In this document: positions 8,376 through 16,723 of the stretch, in pieces | Layout: every line of letters starts with the position of its first letter | Position numbering within the stretch: the first letter of the stretch is position 1 | Assembly: GCF_002742645.2 (NCBI RefSeq) | Contig: NZ_CP033875.1 | Location: forward strand, 372,001 to 436,000 | DNA length: 64,000 nt | Direction: 5' to 3' | Origin: Caulobacter sp. FWC26 | Lineage (GTDB): Bacteria; Pseudomonadota; Alphaproteobacteria; Caulobacterales; Caulobacteraceae | Notes under the pieces: model-generated | Seen by the model: only the letters and a program-made list of their open reading frames with translations | The model's database searches: none | What the model was told of the DNA's origin: nothing | Translations under genes and position numbers: made by a program

Positions 8376-9512
8376 TCAGGCCTCGAAGCCGTCGATCCAG
8401 GTCGAGACGACCTCCAGGCGATCATCCAGCAGGCAAAGGTCGGCCGCGTAGCCCGACGCGATACGTCCACGCCGCTGGCCGAGGCCCAAGAAGGTCGCCG
8501 GGGCTTGGCTGGCCATCATCACCGCCTGCTCAAGCGTCAGTCCAAGCAGGCTGATCGCGTTGCGAACGGCCGTGATCATGTCCAGGTCCGATCCGGCGAG
8601 CGTGCCGTGGTCGTCGACGCAGACGCCGTCGACGACGCGGATCGCGCGGCCCTGAAGGTTGAAGCGCTTGTCGGCCATCCCCACGGTCGGCATGGCGTCG
8701 GTCACCAGCATGAAGCGGTCCAGCGGCCGCGTGCGCAGCGCGATCTTCAGTGTCACCGGGTCCACGTGACGGCCATCGACGATGATCCCGCACCAGGCCT
8801 CCTGGCTCTCCAGCGCCGCCCCGACGGCGCCGGGCTCGCGGCTGGTGAGGGGAGACATGGCGTTGAACAGGTGGGTGAAGCCTGCAAGACCCTGATCCAA
8901 GGCCTGCCTCATGGTCGGGTAAAGCGCATTGGTATGGCCCGCCGCGACGACCACGCCCGCATCCGTCAGTCGTCGGATCATGTCGGGTGTCGTGCGCTCA
9001 GGCGCGAGGGTCACCAGGGTGGCGCCAAGCTTCAGAGACGACAACAGCGCTAGAGCATCTTCGTCGATCAGCCGGAACTTGTCGGCGTCGTGGATGCCCT
9101 TGCGCTTCGGATTCAGGAACGGGCCTTCGATGTGAAGACCTAGGACGCCAGGCACGCCGCGCGCGATGGCCTCTTCTGTCGCCCGCATCGCTTGATCGAC
9201 AACGGCGAGGTCGTCGCTGATGAGCGTGGGTAGAAAGCCTGTCGTGCCGAAGCGCCGGTGCGCCGCCCCGATCGCCGAGATGGCTTCGACGGTCGGCGCA
9301 TCGTTGAAGAGGACGCCGCCACCTCCGTTGACCTGGGTATCTATGAAGCCAGGAACCAGCACGCCGCCCTCAAGGTCGCGATGCTGGGCGTTCGTGGGGA
9401 TCTCACGCGACGCGACGATCCCCGCGATGACCCCGTTCTCGACCAGGACGGCCTTGCCTTCGACGACGCCAGCTTCCGTCAGGATGCGGCCATTGACCAG
9501 AGCTGCCAGCAT
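8376..9512 (-). CDS. nagA: N-acetylglucosamine-6-phosphate deacetylase
   Basis: A 378-residue amidohydrolase of normal NagA length. It converts GlcNAc-6-phosphate, the product of PTS uptake, to glucosamine-6-phosphate and acetate. Visible motifs are 'GFIDTQVNGGGG' (56-66), metal-binding Glu129 in 'LHIEGPFLNPKRKGIHD', His193 ('AAGHTNA'), His214 ('FTHLFNAM') and the catalytic Asp272 ('LVTDAMP'). It is the second gene of a minus-strand pair: its ATG overlaps the stop of the deaminase gene (TGATG), so the two are translationally coupled. Not to be confused with the outer-membrane receptor that has also been called NagA in Caulobacter. Confidence 0.96.
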   Translation of the reverse strand: MLAALVNGRILTEAGVVEGKAVLVENGVIAGIVASREIPTNAQHRDLEGGVLVPGFIDTQVNGGGGVLFNDAPTVEAISAIGAAHRRFGTTGFLPTLISDDLAVVDQAMRATEEAIARGVPGVLGLHIEGPFLNPKRKGIHDADKFRLIDEDALALLSSLKLGATLVTLAPERTTPDMIRRLTDAGVVVAAGHTNALYPTMRQALDQGLAGFTHLFNAMSPLTSREPGAVGAALESQEAWCGIIVDGRHVDPVTLKIALRTRPLDRFMLVTDAMPTVGMADKRFNLQGRAIRVVDGVCVDDHGTLAGSDLDMITAVRNAISLLGLTLEQAVMMASQAPATFLGLGQRRGRIASGYAADLCLLDDRLEVVSTWIDGFEA

Positions 9513-10573
9513 CAGACGGTTTCGGTCACCTTGTTGAGATGGGGAGGGCTGTCGGGATTGTAGCCGCGTGCGACCGACAGCGCATTGGCCATGCGGTAGA
9601 AACTCTGGATCATCAGGATTGGCTCAAGCACTGGATGGCTGGACAGAGCCGGCAGAACGCCTGCGCTCGGTTCACCGGAGCCCGCCAGCAGGACCTCTGC
9701 GCCTCGCGCGCGGAGGTCAGCGGCCATGGCGTCGACACTGGCGCGGCTTTCGTCGTTCTGAGCGAAAACCAGGGCGGGGAAGCCATCCTTCACCAGGGCC
9801 ATGGGGCCATGCAGAACCTCGGCCGCGCTGAAGGCTTCGGCATGAAGGCCGCAGGTCTCCTTGAACTTCAGCGCCGCCTCCAGCGCCACGCCGAAGCCGA
9901 CGCCGCGACCGAGAACATAGAGGTTGCAGGCCGTCTGTAGTCGCTCGACGGCGACAGACCAGTCGAGCGCCCAGGCCTCGGCGAGTTGGCGCGGAAGCCC
10001 GTCAAGCGCCGAGGCGAGCTCGGCGTCCGCCGTCCACGCCGCAATCAACTGAGTCACCGCGACGAGGGCGGCGATGTAGGACTTGGTCGCTGCGACACTG
10101 AGCTCGGGACCGGCGTGCAGGGGGATCACCGCGTCGGCCAGCTCCGCCAGGGGCGAATCCTCAACATTGACCAGCGCTACGGCGTAGGCGCCCGCCGCCT
10201 TGGCGGACCTGACGGCGGCTAGCAGGTCAGGGCTCTTTCCCGATTGTGAGATCGCCAGGACCAGCGCGCCGTCCAGGTTGGGCGAGGCGTCATAAACCGA
10301 ACTGACCGAGAGCCCGGCCGACGAGGTCAAAACCCCCGCCCTGGTCTCGATCAGATAGCGGGCGAAGGTGGCGGCATGGTCGCTGCTGCCGCGCGCACAG
10401 GTGACGACGACGCGGGGCGGCTTGGCGCGCAGGCGCTGGGCCAGGACCTCGATCCGGGCCCTGTTCGCGGTCAACTGACGAGCGGCGACCGAGGCGGCCT
10501 CGCCCGCCTCGTGGAACATGCGGGTGGACTCGGGCGACAGTCCCGTGGGCGCGGGGGTCTCAGGACGGGTCAA
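9512..10573 (-). CDS. nagB-II: SIS-domain glucosamine-6-phosphate deaminase (NagB-II type)
   Basis: A protein of about 353 residues made of two SIS sugar-isomerase domains, resembling the isomerase half of GlmS without its glutaminase domain. This family replaces classical NagB in many proteobacteria and turns glucosamine-6-phosphate into fructose-6-phosphate and ammonia. Typical segments are 'VVVTCARGSSDHAATFARYLIE', 'LVLAISQSGKSPDLL', 'FKETCGLHAEAFSAAEVLHGP' and the C-terminal 'NPDSPPHLNKVTETV'. No ATG is available. A TTG at 10571-10573 lies 8 bases after a GGAGG and is preferred over the TTG five codons upstream. It is coupled to nagA downstream and follows nagR by a short gap. Confidence 0.9.
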   Translation of the reverse strand: MTRPETPAPTGLSPESTRMFHEAGEAASVAARQLTANRARIEVLAQRLRAKPPRVVVTCARGSSDHAATFARYLIETRAGVLTSSAGLSVSSVYDASPNLDGALVLAISQSGKSPDLLAAVRSAKAAGAYAVALVNVEDSPLAELADAVIPLHAGPELSVAATKSYIAALVAVTQLIAAWTADAELASALDGLPRQLAEAWALDWSVAVERLQTACNLYVLGRGVGFGVALEAALKFKETCGLHAEAFSAAEVLHGPMALVKDGFPALVFAQNDESRASVDAMAADLRARGAEVLLAGSGEPSAGVLPALSSHPVLEPILMIQSFYRMANALSVARGYNPDSPPHLNKVTETV

Positions 10574-10616
10574 GGCAGTCGCCTCCAAGCTCTACTCCTC
10601 GGTCTTCTGGTCGTAC

Positions 10617-11360
10617 TCAGGACAGGGCGTTCAGTTCCGCGACGAAGTCGTAGGCGTCGCCGCGGTAGTACGATTGGGTGACCTCGACCGCTCGCCCATC
10701 CTTGAGAAAGCCGCGGCGTTCGATCAGCAGGCCGGCGTCCTTGACGGGCACGCCCAGAAGGTCGGCCTGCTCGGCCTGGAACAGCACCGCGCGAAGTCGC
10801 TGCAGCGCGCGCACCGGGCGATGGCCGGTGGCTTCAAGCGCCTCGTACAGCGAGGTGCCGACAGCGTCCGTGGAGGGCAGGGCGAACGCCGCGATCGTCG
10901 TATACTCCACGGCCATCGGCGCACCGTCGGCATAGCGGATCCGGGCGAAGCGATAGACCGGCGTTCCGGGCGAGAGGCCCAGCGTCAGGGACTCTTCCGG
11001 CGTGACCTGTCCCTCGCCGCGACTGATCCACTCGCTGCGAGGCACGCGGCCGCGCGAGATCATGTCTTCGGTGAACGATGACAGCTTAGAGAAGCTCTTT
11101 TCGACCCGCGCGGCGACGAAGGTGCCGGCGCCCTGGCGGCGGGTCAGCAAGCCCTCGCTGACCAGGCCGTCCAGCGCCTTACGCACCGTGATGCGCGAGA
11201 TGCTGAACTCCTCGGCCAAGTCACGCTCGGCGGGCAACGCGTCGTCGGGGGCCAGGACCTTTTTCTGGATCGCGTCCCGGAGCGCGCGCTGGAGCTGCCG
11301 GTACAAGGGCGCATGATCGTCGGCGGCGTTCAGGCGGCCAATTCGCTCGGCAAACGTCAT
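10617..11360 (-). CDS. nagR: GntR-family (HutC/UTRA) repressor of GlcNAc genes
   Basis: A 247-residue regulator. The N-terminal winged helix-turn-helix ('PLYRQLQRALRDAI...LPAERDLAEEFSISRITVRKALDGLVSEGLLTRRQGAGTFV', about residues 18-83) is of the GntR family. The rest is a UTRA ligand-binding domain, which in the Bacillus NagR/YvoA relatives senses GlcNAc-6-P or glucosamine-6-P. It is first in the minus-strand nag operon and divergent from the second TonB receptor. An AAGGAAGGGGG precedes its ATG. The 247-bp intergenic region carries inverted 8-mers likely to be its operators. The symbol is assigned on context. Confidence 0.85.
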   Translation of the reverse strand: MTFAERIGRLNAADDHAPLYRQLQRALRDAIQKKVLAPDDALPAERDLAEEFSISRITVRKALDGLVSEGLLTRRQGAGTFVAARVEKSFSKLSSFTEDMISRGRVPRSEWISRGEGQVTPEESLTLGLSPGTPVYRFARIRYADGAPMAVEYTTIAAFALPSTDAVGTSLYEALEATGHRPVRALQRLRAVLFQAEQADLLGVPVKDAGLLIERRGFLKDGRAVEVTQSYYRGDAYDFVAELNALS

Positions 11361-11417
11361 TGCATCCCCCTTCCTTGCTCAAGCTCTCTGCGGTCTCGGC
11401 GGTGTAGAACCATTCTC

Positions 11418-11558
11418 ATACCAATAACAACTTGGTCTGCAATTGGTTTCTTTTTGGCCTTGTCATTCGAGAAATTTCCGTCACAGTCGCGTTCCGAGGC
11501 CTGAGAAGTATCACTTTCTGCGGAGCCTCCCAGAAAATTGGTATCACATTGGAATTGG
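11418..11558. promoter_or_regulatory. Divergent nagR/receptor control region with TTGGT half-sites
   Basis: ATACCAAT at 11418-11425 and its exact reverse complement ATTGGTAT at 11537-11544 flank the intergenic region. Further ATTGG/TTGGT copies lie at 11432-11436, 11442-11447, 11548-11552 and 11554-11558. ACCAA (11421-11424 and next) with TTGGT (11432-11436) forms a spaced palindrome. The half-site ATTGGT resembles the Bacillus NagR (YvoA) operator half (ATTGGTCTAGACCAAT), so these are likely NagR sites. The motif copies are seen; the binding is inferred. Confidence 0.55.
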
Positions 11559-11607
11559 ATTTCTGATCCAGGTCCGGTGGGCCCGGCATAATGGGGAGAA
11601 GCCGAGT

Positions 11608-14277
11608 ATGAAGACTATCCGTAAATCCGTCCTGGCGGCGTCCGCCAGCGTGATCGTGGTGATGATCGCCGCGCCGGCGATGGCGCAGAGCAGCGGCAAT
11701 CAGGTGGAAGAGGTGGTCGTCACCGGCATCCGCGCCTCGCTGCTGCAGTCTATAGAGTCCAAGCGCAAGGCCGACGCCATCGTCGACGTCGTGACTGCGG
11801 AGGACGTTGGCAAGTTCCCGAGCACGAACGTCGCTGAAGCGCTGACGATCGTTCCGGGCGTCACGGTTGATCGCGCTTTTGGTCAAGGTGAGAAGGTCAG
11901 CATCCTGGGCACCGACCCGGCGCTGAATCGCACCTTGCTCAACGGCCAGACCGTCGCTTCGGCAGACTGGTTCATCCTCGACTCTCCGGGCCGCACCTTC
12001 AACTACGCCCTGCTTGCGCCGCAGATCGTCGGCAAGGTCGACGTCTACAAGTCGCCTGAAGCGCGCATCGACGAAGGCAGCATCGGCGGCACGGTCATCG
12101 TCAACACCCGCAAGCCGCTGGACCTGAAGTCGGGCACGATCGCCGGCGCGGTGAGCTATCTCTATACGGATCGCTCCAAGAAGGGCGATCTGCAGGGTTC
12201 GTTGCTGGCCAGCTGGAAGAACGCCGACAGCACCTTCGGCGCGAGCTTCTCGGTGCAGCGCGCCGAAGACCAGCTGCGTCGCGACGGCGTCGAGACCTAC
12301 GGCACGATCGCGGCCAATCAGTGGGCCGGCGGCAACCCGGACAATCCGGTCGACTCCCGCACCAAGGGCTGCGTCGGCTCGTGCGCCAGCACCCTGACGG
12401 CGAACCTCAATGCGCGTAGCCCGAACGCTTTTGGCGCTTCGTACTTCGAGCAGGGCCGCACGCGCACGACCTACACGACATCGCTGCAGTACAAGCCGAA
12501 TGACCAGCTCTCGCTGGAGTTCAACTGGCTGAAGGTCGACGCCGACTACGACAACACCAACCAGTCGATGTACGCCTTCCAGGGCAACACCTGGAACAGC
12601 CTCGGCGCCCTGACGGGGTTGACCGTCAACAACGGCGTCGTCTCCAAGGCTTCGTTCAACAATGCGCTCAGCGTGCTCGACGTGCAGTACCGCGAGGCCT
12701 CGCTGAAGTCCGACACCTTCCACCTGAAGGGCGGCTACAAGGGCGACGGCTGGGACCTGAACGGCGAGGTCGGCAAGTCGAGCGCCGACGGCGGCACCAA
12801 GCGTCAGGTGTTCCTCGAGTTCCTGAACTGGGCCAGCTACACCGTCGACATCAGCGGCGCGCCAAAGAGCCCGGGCAGCCTGACCTACACCACCAATGTG
12901 ATGGGCAACCCGGCCGCTTTCGCAACTGATCCGGGCTGGAGCGGCAACCTCGTCAGCAAGCCCACCTCGGATGAGGAAAAGTACGCCCAGTTCGACTTCG
13001 GCAAGGACTTCGACGGCGTCATCCAACGTGTGCAGGTCGGCTACAAGCGTCGTGAACACCAGACCGGCCAGCGGTATGCCGGCATCGCCATCACCGGCGT
13101 CGCCGCTCCCGCCTCGTCCTTCAATCCCTCGACCGTGCCGAGCAACTATCTGAAGGGCTTCGACGGCGTCGGGACCCAGATGCAGAACCGCTTCCGCATC
13201 GACGGCAATTCGATGGTGTCTTATGTCCAGAGCGGCAAGTGGCTGGCGGCGGGCGCGACCATGCCCCAGCCGTCGATCTTCGCCGCCGCCGAGTTCACGG
13301 CCGGCAACTGGAACATCCAGGAAGATATCGACGCCCTTTACGCCCAGGCCAACTTCAAGGCCGACAACGTGCGCGGTAACTTCGGCGTCCGCTACGTGAA
13401 GACCTCGGTCGACAGCGCCGGCTACGTCTGTAAGCCGGGCGCGCCTTGCAACAAGGCCGCTGACTGGACCTGGCAGTCGACCAAGAAGAGCTACGACAAC
13501 GTCCTGCCCAGCGTGAACATCATCGTCGACGCCCGCGAGGACCTCGTGCTTCGCTTCGCGGCGGCGCAGGTGATCGCGCGTCCGAACTATTCGGACATGA
13601 CCAACTACTTCTGGCTGTCCGACGGCATCCTGACGGGCGGCGGCGGCAACCCGGCGCTGGAGCCCTATAAGTCGAGCAACTTCAACGCCTCGGCCGAGTG
13701 GTACTTCCAGCCTCAGGCGATCCTATCGGCCGAGGTGTTCTACAAGGACATCTCCAACTACATCCTGCAGCGGACTCAGCCGGAATCGTACTTCAACCAG
13801 TCGCAAGGCAAGGTCACGACCTATCAGATCAGCCGTCCGTTCAACGCGGGTTCGGCTGAGGTGAAGGGTCTGGCGCTGGCCTATCAGCAGACCTTCGGCA
13901 TGGGCTTTGGTCTCCTGGCCAACTACACCTACGCCGACGCCTCGGGCCAGTCGGGCGCGCCGCTGCCCTACAGCTCGAAGAACCAGGTCAATCTCAGCCC
14001 CTTCTACGAGAACGGTCCGTTCTCGGCCCGGGCCACCTTCACCTGGCGCTCGAAGTACTTCACCGGCGTCGATCGCGGCGACGACATGTTCGTCAAGGCC
14101 TCGAAGACGCTGGACGCCACCGTGGGCTACGCCGTGACCAAGAACATCACGATGTCGGTCTCGGGCCAGAACTTGCTGGACAGCGAGTACTACGCCTACG
14201 CCAACACCACGGCCCTGCCGCGCGGCGTCTACCGCACGGGCCGTAAGCTGCAAGCTACGCTGAACGTCGCGTTTTAA
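11608..14277 (+). CDS. TonB-dependent outer-membrane receptor for GlcNAc/chitooligosaccharides
   Basis: An 889-residue receptor. The ATG at 11608 is chosen because a GGGGAGAA lies 7 bases upstream and a clean signal peptide follows (about residues 1-28, ending 'APAMAQ'). The open frame extends 55 codons further upstream without signal-like sequence. The TonB-box-like 'VEEVVVTGIRASLLQS', plug segment 'VGKFPSTNVAEALTIVPGVTVDRAFG' and terminal barrel strand 'GRKLQATLNVAF' are clear. Position matches the Caulobacter crescentus receptor shown to be needed for GlcNAc uptake; equivalence is inferred from synteny. It is divergent from nagR and followed by a hairpin and the hexosaminidase gene. Confidence 0.92.
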   Translation: MKTIRKSVLAASASVIVVMIAAPAMAQSSGNQVEEVVVTGIRASLLQSIESKRKADAIVDVVTAEDVGKFPSTNVAEALTIVPGVTVDRAFGQGEKVSILGTDPALNRTLLNGQTVASADWFILDSPGRTFNYALLAPQIVGKVDVYKSPEARIDEGSIGGTVIVNTRKPLDLKSGTIAGAVSYLYTDRSKKGDLQGSLLASWKNADSTFGASFSVQRAEDQLRRDGVETYGTIAANQWAGGNPDNPVDSRTKGCVGSCASTLTANLNARSPNAFGASYFEQGRTRTTYTTSLQYKPNDQLSLEFNWLKVDADYDNTNQSMYAFQGNTWNSLGALTGLTVNNGVVSKASFNNALSVLDVQYREASLKSDTFHLKGGYKGDGWDLNGEVGKSSADGGTKRQVFLEFLNWASYTVDISGAPKSPGSLTYTTNVMGNPAAFATDPGWSGNLVSKPTSDEEKYAQFDFGKDFDGVIQRVQVGYKRREHQTGQRYAGIAITGVAAPASSFNPSTVPSNYLKGFDGVGTQMQNRFRIDGNSMVSYVQSGKWLAAGATMPQPSIFAAAEFTAGNWNIQEDIDALYAQANFKADNVRGNFGVRYVKTSVDSAGYVCKPGAPCNKAADWTWQSTKKSYDNVLPSVNIIVDAREDLVLRFAAAQVIARPNYSDMTNYFWLSDGILTGGGGNPALEPYKSSNFNASAEWYFQPQAILSAEVFYKDISNYILQRTQPESYFNQSQGKVTTYQISRPFNAGSAEVKGLALAYQQTFGMGFGLLANYTYADASGQSGAPLPYSSKNQVNLSPFYENGPFSARATFTWRSKYFTGVDRGDDMFVKASKTLDATVGYAVTKNITMSVSGQNLLDSEYYAYANTTALPRGVYRTGRKLQATLNVAF

Positions 14278-14291
14278 GGCGTTCAGCGACC

Positions 14292-14318
14292 GGAGGCTTC
14301 GGCGCCGTCGAAGCCTCC
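14292..14318 (+). terminator. Strong intercistronic hairpin after the TonB receptor
   Basis: A perfect 10-bp stem, GGAGGCTTCG at 14292-14301 and CGAAGCCTCC at 14309-14318, has a 7-base loop. It begins 15 bases after the receptor stop. No T tract follows, so it may stabilise the 3' end of the receptor mRNA or only attenuate transcription into the hexosaminidase gene. Confidence 0.6.
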
Positions 14319-14433
14319 AATGTTTGCGCATTGATCCAACCCCTCCTGACTGCAAGCATGGAGCTGGGGCGGGGCGACCCGGTCGTCCCGCCCGCTTTTT
14401 GCCGGCCGTCCAAGACCTTCCCTGCGAGGCTGC

Positions 14434-16704
14434 GTGATCTTGACCCCGCTCCGCATCGCCGCCGTTTCGGCGTTCGCGCTGACCGCGCTTGCGACCGGTG
14501 CCTTCGCCGAAAGCCTCACGATCACGCCGGCGCCCGCCATGGTCGTTCGCACCGAAGGAACCTTTACCGTGTCGCCGGCCATCCGCATCCACGTCGCCAA
14601 GGGTGATGGCGAGGCCAGGGGCGTGGCTGTCCAACTGGCCGACCTCATTCAGCGCTCACGAGGTTTCCGCCCTGGGGTCGTCGAGGGGCCGGCGAGCGGG
14701 CGCGCGATCGTCCTGACGCGCGAGGGGCCTGCGGGCGAGGCCTACAAGCTCGACATCGGTCCAGAGGGAATAACCATCGCCGCCGCCAAGCGCGCCGGCC
14801 TGTTCTACGGCGCGATGTCGCTCTGGCAGTTGGTCACTCCGGACGAGACCAAGGGGCCTGTCGCGCTTCCCGCCGCCGCCATCGAGGATGCGCCGCGCTT
14901 CGCCTGGCGCGGCCTGATGGTCGACAGCGCCCGCCACTACCAGTCGCTCGACACGCTGAAGGCGGTGATCGACGCGATGGCCGCCCATAAGCTGAATACC
15001 TTCCACTGGCATCTGGTCGACGATCAGGGCTGGCGGCTGGAGATCAGGAAGTATCCGAAGCTGACAGACATCGCGGCTTGGCGGCGCGATCCTGGCGCGG
15101 CGGTGAACTATCCCAGGTACGGCGGCTTCTACACCCAGGATCAAGCCCGGGAGCTGGTCGCCTACGCCGCTGCGCGCAATATCACCATCGTCCCCGAGAT
15201 CGAGACCCCGGGCCACGCCCTGGCGCCGATCGTCGCCTATCCGCAGCTGGGAACCGCGCCACCGGACGCTAGCAAGATGGGTGACTGGGGGATTTTCCCC
15301 TGGCTCTACAACACCGACGACGCCACCTTCGCCTTCCTCGACGATGTGCTGAACGAGGTGATGGACATCTTCCCGTCGACGTTCATCCACATCGGCGGCG
15401 ACGAGGCGATCAAGGACCAGTGGAAGGCCAGCCCGAAGATCCAGGCCAAGATCAAGGAACTGGAGCTCAAGGACGAACACGCGCTGCAAAGCTGGTTCAT
15501 CCAGCGGGTCGGCAAGACGCTGGAGGAGCGTGGCCGTCGCCTGATCGGCTGGGACGAGATCCTCGAGGGCGGCCTGGCGCCCAACGCCACGGTCATGTCC
15601 TGGCGCGGGATCGACGGCGCGATCGCCGCCGCCAAACAGGGCCATGACACGGTGCTGTCGCCGCATCCGGTGCTCTATTTCGACAACCGCCAGAGCGCCT
15701 CGGCCGAGGAGCCCACAGGACGCGGCCACATCTCCAGCCTGAAGGATGTCTACGCTTTCGACCCCGCGCCGGCGCAGCTGACGCCGGACGAGCGCCGGCA
15801 CATCCTCGGCGTCCAGGCCAATGTCTGGACCGAGCACATGCAGACCGACCAGCGCATGCTGCTGATGGCCTTCCCGCGCGCTGTGGCGCTGGCCGAGCGC
15901 GCGTGGTCGTCGGAAGCCAACGCCAGCTGGAGCGATTTCGCCAAGCGCCTTCCCGCCGAGATGGCGCGGCTGAAGATCCTGGGCGTAGCCGCCAATCCGG
16001 TTCCCTTCGAGCCCCAGCCGGCGCTTTCGGAGGGCGAGGGCGGTAAGACGCGTGTGGCGTTGTCGACGGGCCTCGGCGTGGGTCAGATCCGCTACACCAC
16101 CGATGGCAAGGCGCCGACAGCGACGTCTTTGACCTATGCCGCCCCCCTCGAACTGCCCACCGGCGCGGTGCTGAAGGCGCGGACCTTCGTCGAAGGCCAA
16201 TCCCTGGGCCGTGAGCGGTCGTGGACGGTTTCGGCGGATCTTCTCCAAACGCGAACGAGCGGTCAGCTCAAGCTCTGCACTCAGCAAGTGCCGCTGACCA
16301 TGATCGACGATGCGCCAGCCGCGCTCGACAAGCGTCCGATGATGATGGTCGACATTTTCAATCCCTGCTGGATCTGGGAAGGCGCGCGGCTCGACAAGGG
16401 CGCGGTGCTCAGCGCCCGCGTCACCCAGATTCCGTTCAACTTCCAGGTCGGCAAGGATCGCGACAAGATCCCGCTGCGTCCGCCCGCTACGACCGGTGGC
16501 GAACTGGAAGTGCGTTTGGGTTGCTCTGGCGAGCGCATCGCCGCCATCCCGCTGGGCGACGTCGCGCGCAATCCCGGTCTCTCGACCATCGCCGGCCGTC
16601 TGCCTGCGCGAGCGGAGAAAGCCGATCTCTGCCTGACCTTTACGTCCAAGACCCTCGATCCCTTCTGGGTGATCGAGCGTGTCACCCTCAAGCCCGCGCC
16701 CTAG
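14434..16704 (+). CDS. GH20 beta-N-acetylhexosaminidase (chitobiase)
   Basis: A 756-residue exported glycoside hydrolase that releases terminal GlcNAc from chitooligosaccharides. A signal peptide (about 1-26, 'LTALATGAFAES') is followed by the GH20b N-terminal domain. The catalytic TIM barrel starts near residue 155 and carries 'NTFHWHLVDDQGWR' (188-201), 'VPEIETPGH' (253-261) and the catalytic pair Asp323-Glu324 in 'FIHIGGDEAIKDQW'. About 200 C-terminal residues form accessory domains, including a chitobiase C-terminal-like segment (about 530-610). The start is a GTG four bases after GAGG. It is likely periplasmic and feeds the PTS proteins encoded directly downstream (19-base gap). Confidence 0.93.
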   Translation: MILTPLRIAAVSAFALTALATGAFAESLTITPAPAMVVRTEGTFTVSPAIRIHVAKGDGEARGVAVQLADLIQRSRGFRPGVVEGPASGRAIVLTREGPAGEAYKLDIGPEGITIAAAKRAGLFYGAMSLWQLVTPDETKGPVALPAAAIEDAPRFAWRGLMVDSARHYQSLDTLKAVIDAMAAHKLNTFHWHLVDDQGWRLEIRKYPKLTDIAAWRRDPGAAVNYPRYGGFYTQDQARELVAYAAARNITIVPEIETPGHALAPIVAYPQLGTAPPDASKMGDWGIFPWLYNTDDATFAFLDDVLNEVMDIFPSTFIHIGGDEAIKDQWKASPKIQAKIKELELKDEHALQSWFIQRVGKTLEERGRRLIGWDEILEGGLAPNATVMSWRGIDGAIAAAKQGHDTVLSPHPVLYFDNRQSASAEEPTGRGHISSLKDVYAFDPAPAQLTPDERRHILGVQANVWTEHMQTDQRMLLMAFPRAVALAERAWSSEANASWSDFAKRLPAEMARLKILGVAANPVPFEPQPALSEGEGGKTRVALSTGLGVGQIRYTTDGKAPTATSLTYAAPLELPTGAVLKARTFVEGQSLGRERSWTVSADLLQTRTSGQLKLCTQQVPLTMIDDAPAALDKRPMMMVDIFNPCWIWEGARLDKGAVLSARVTQIPFNFQVGKDRDKIPLRPPATTGGELEVRLGCSGERIAAIPLGDVARNPGLSTIAGRLPARAEKADLCLTFTSKTLDPFWVIERVTLKPAP

Positions 16705-16723
16705 TTTCGAGGAAGCGTAGATC

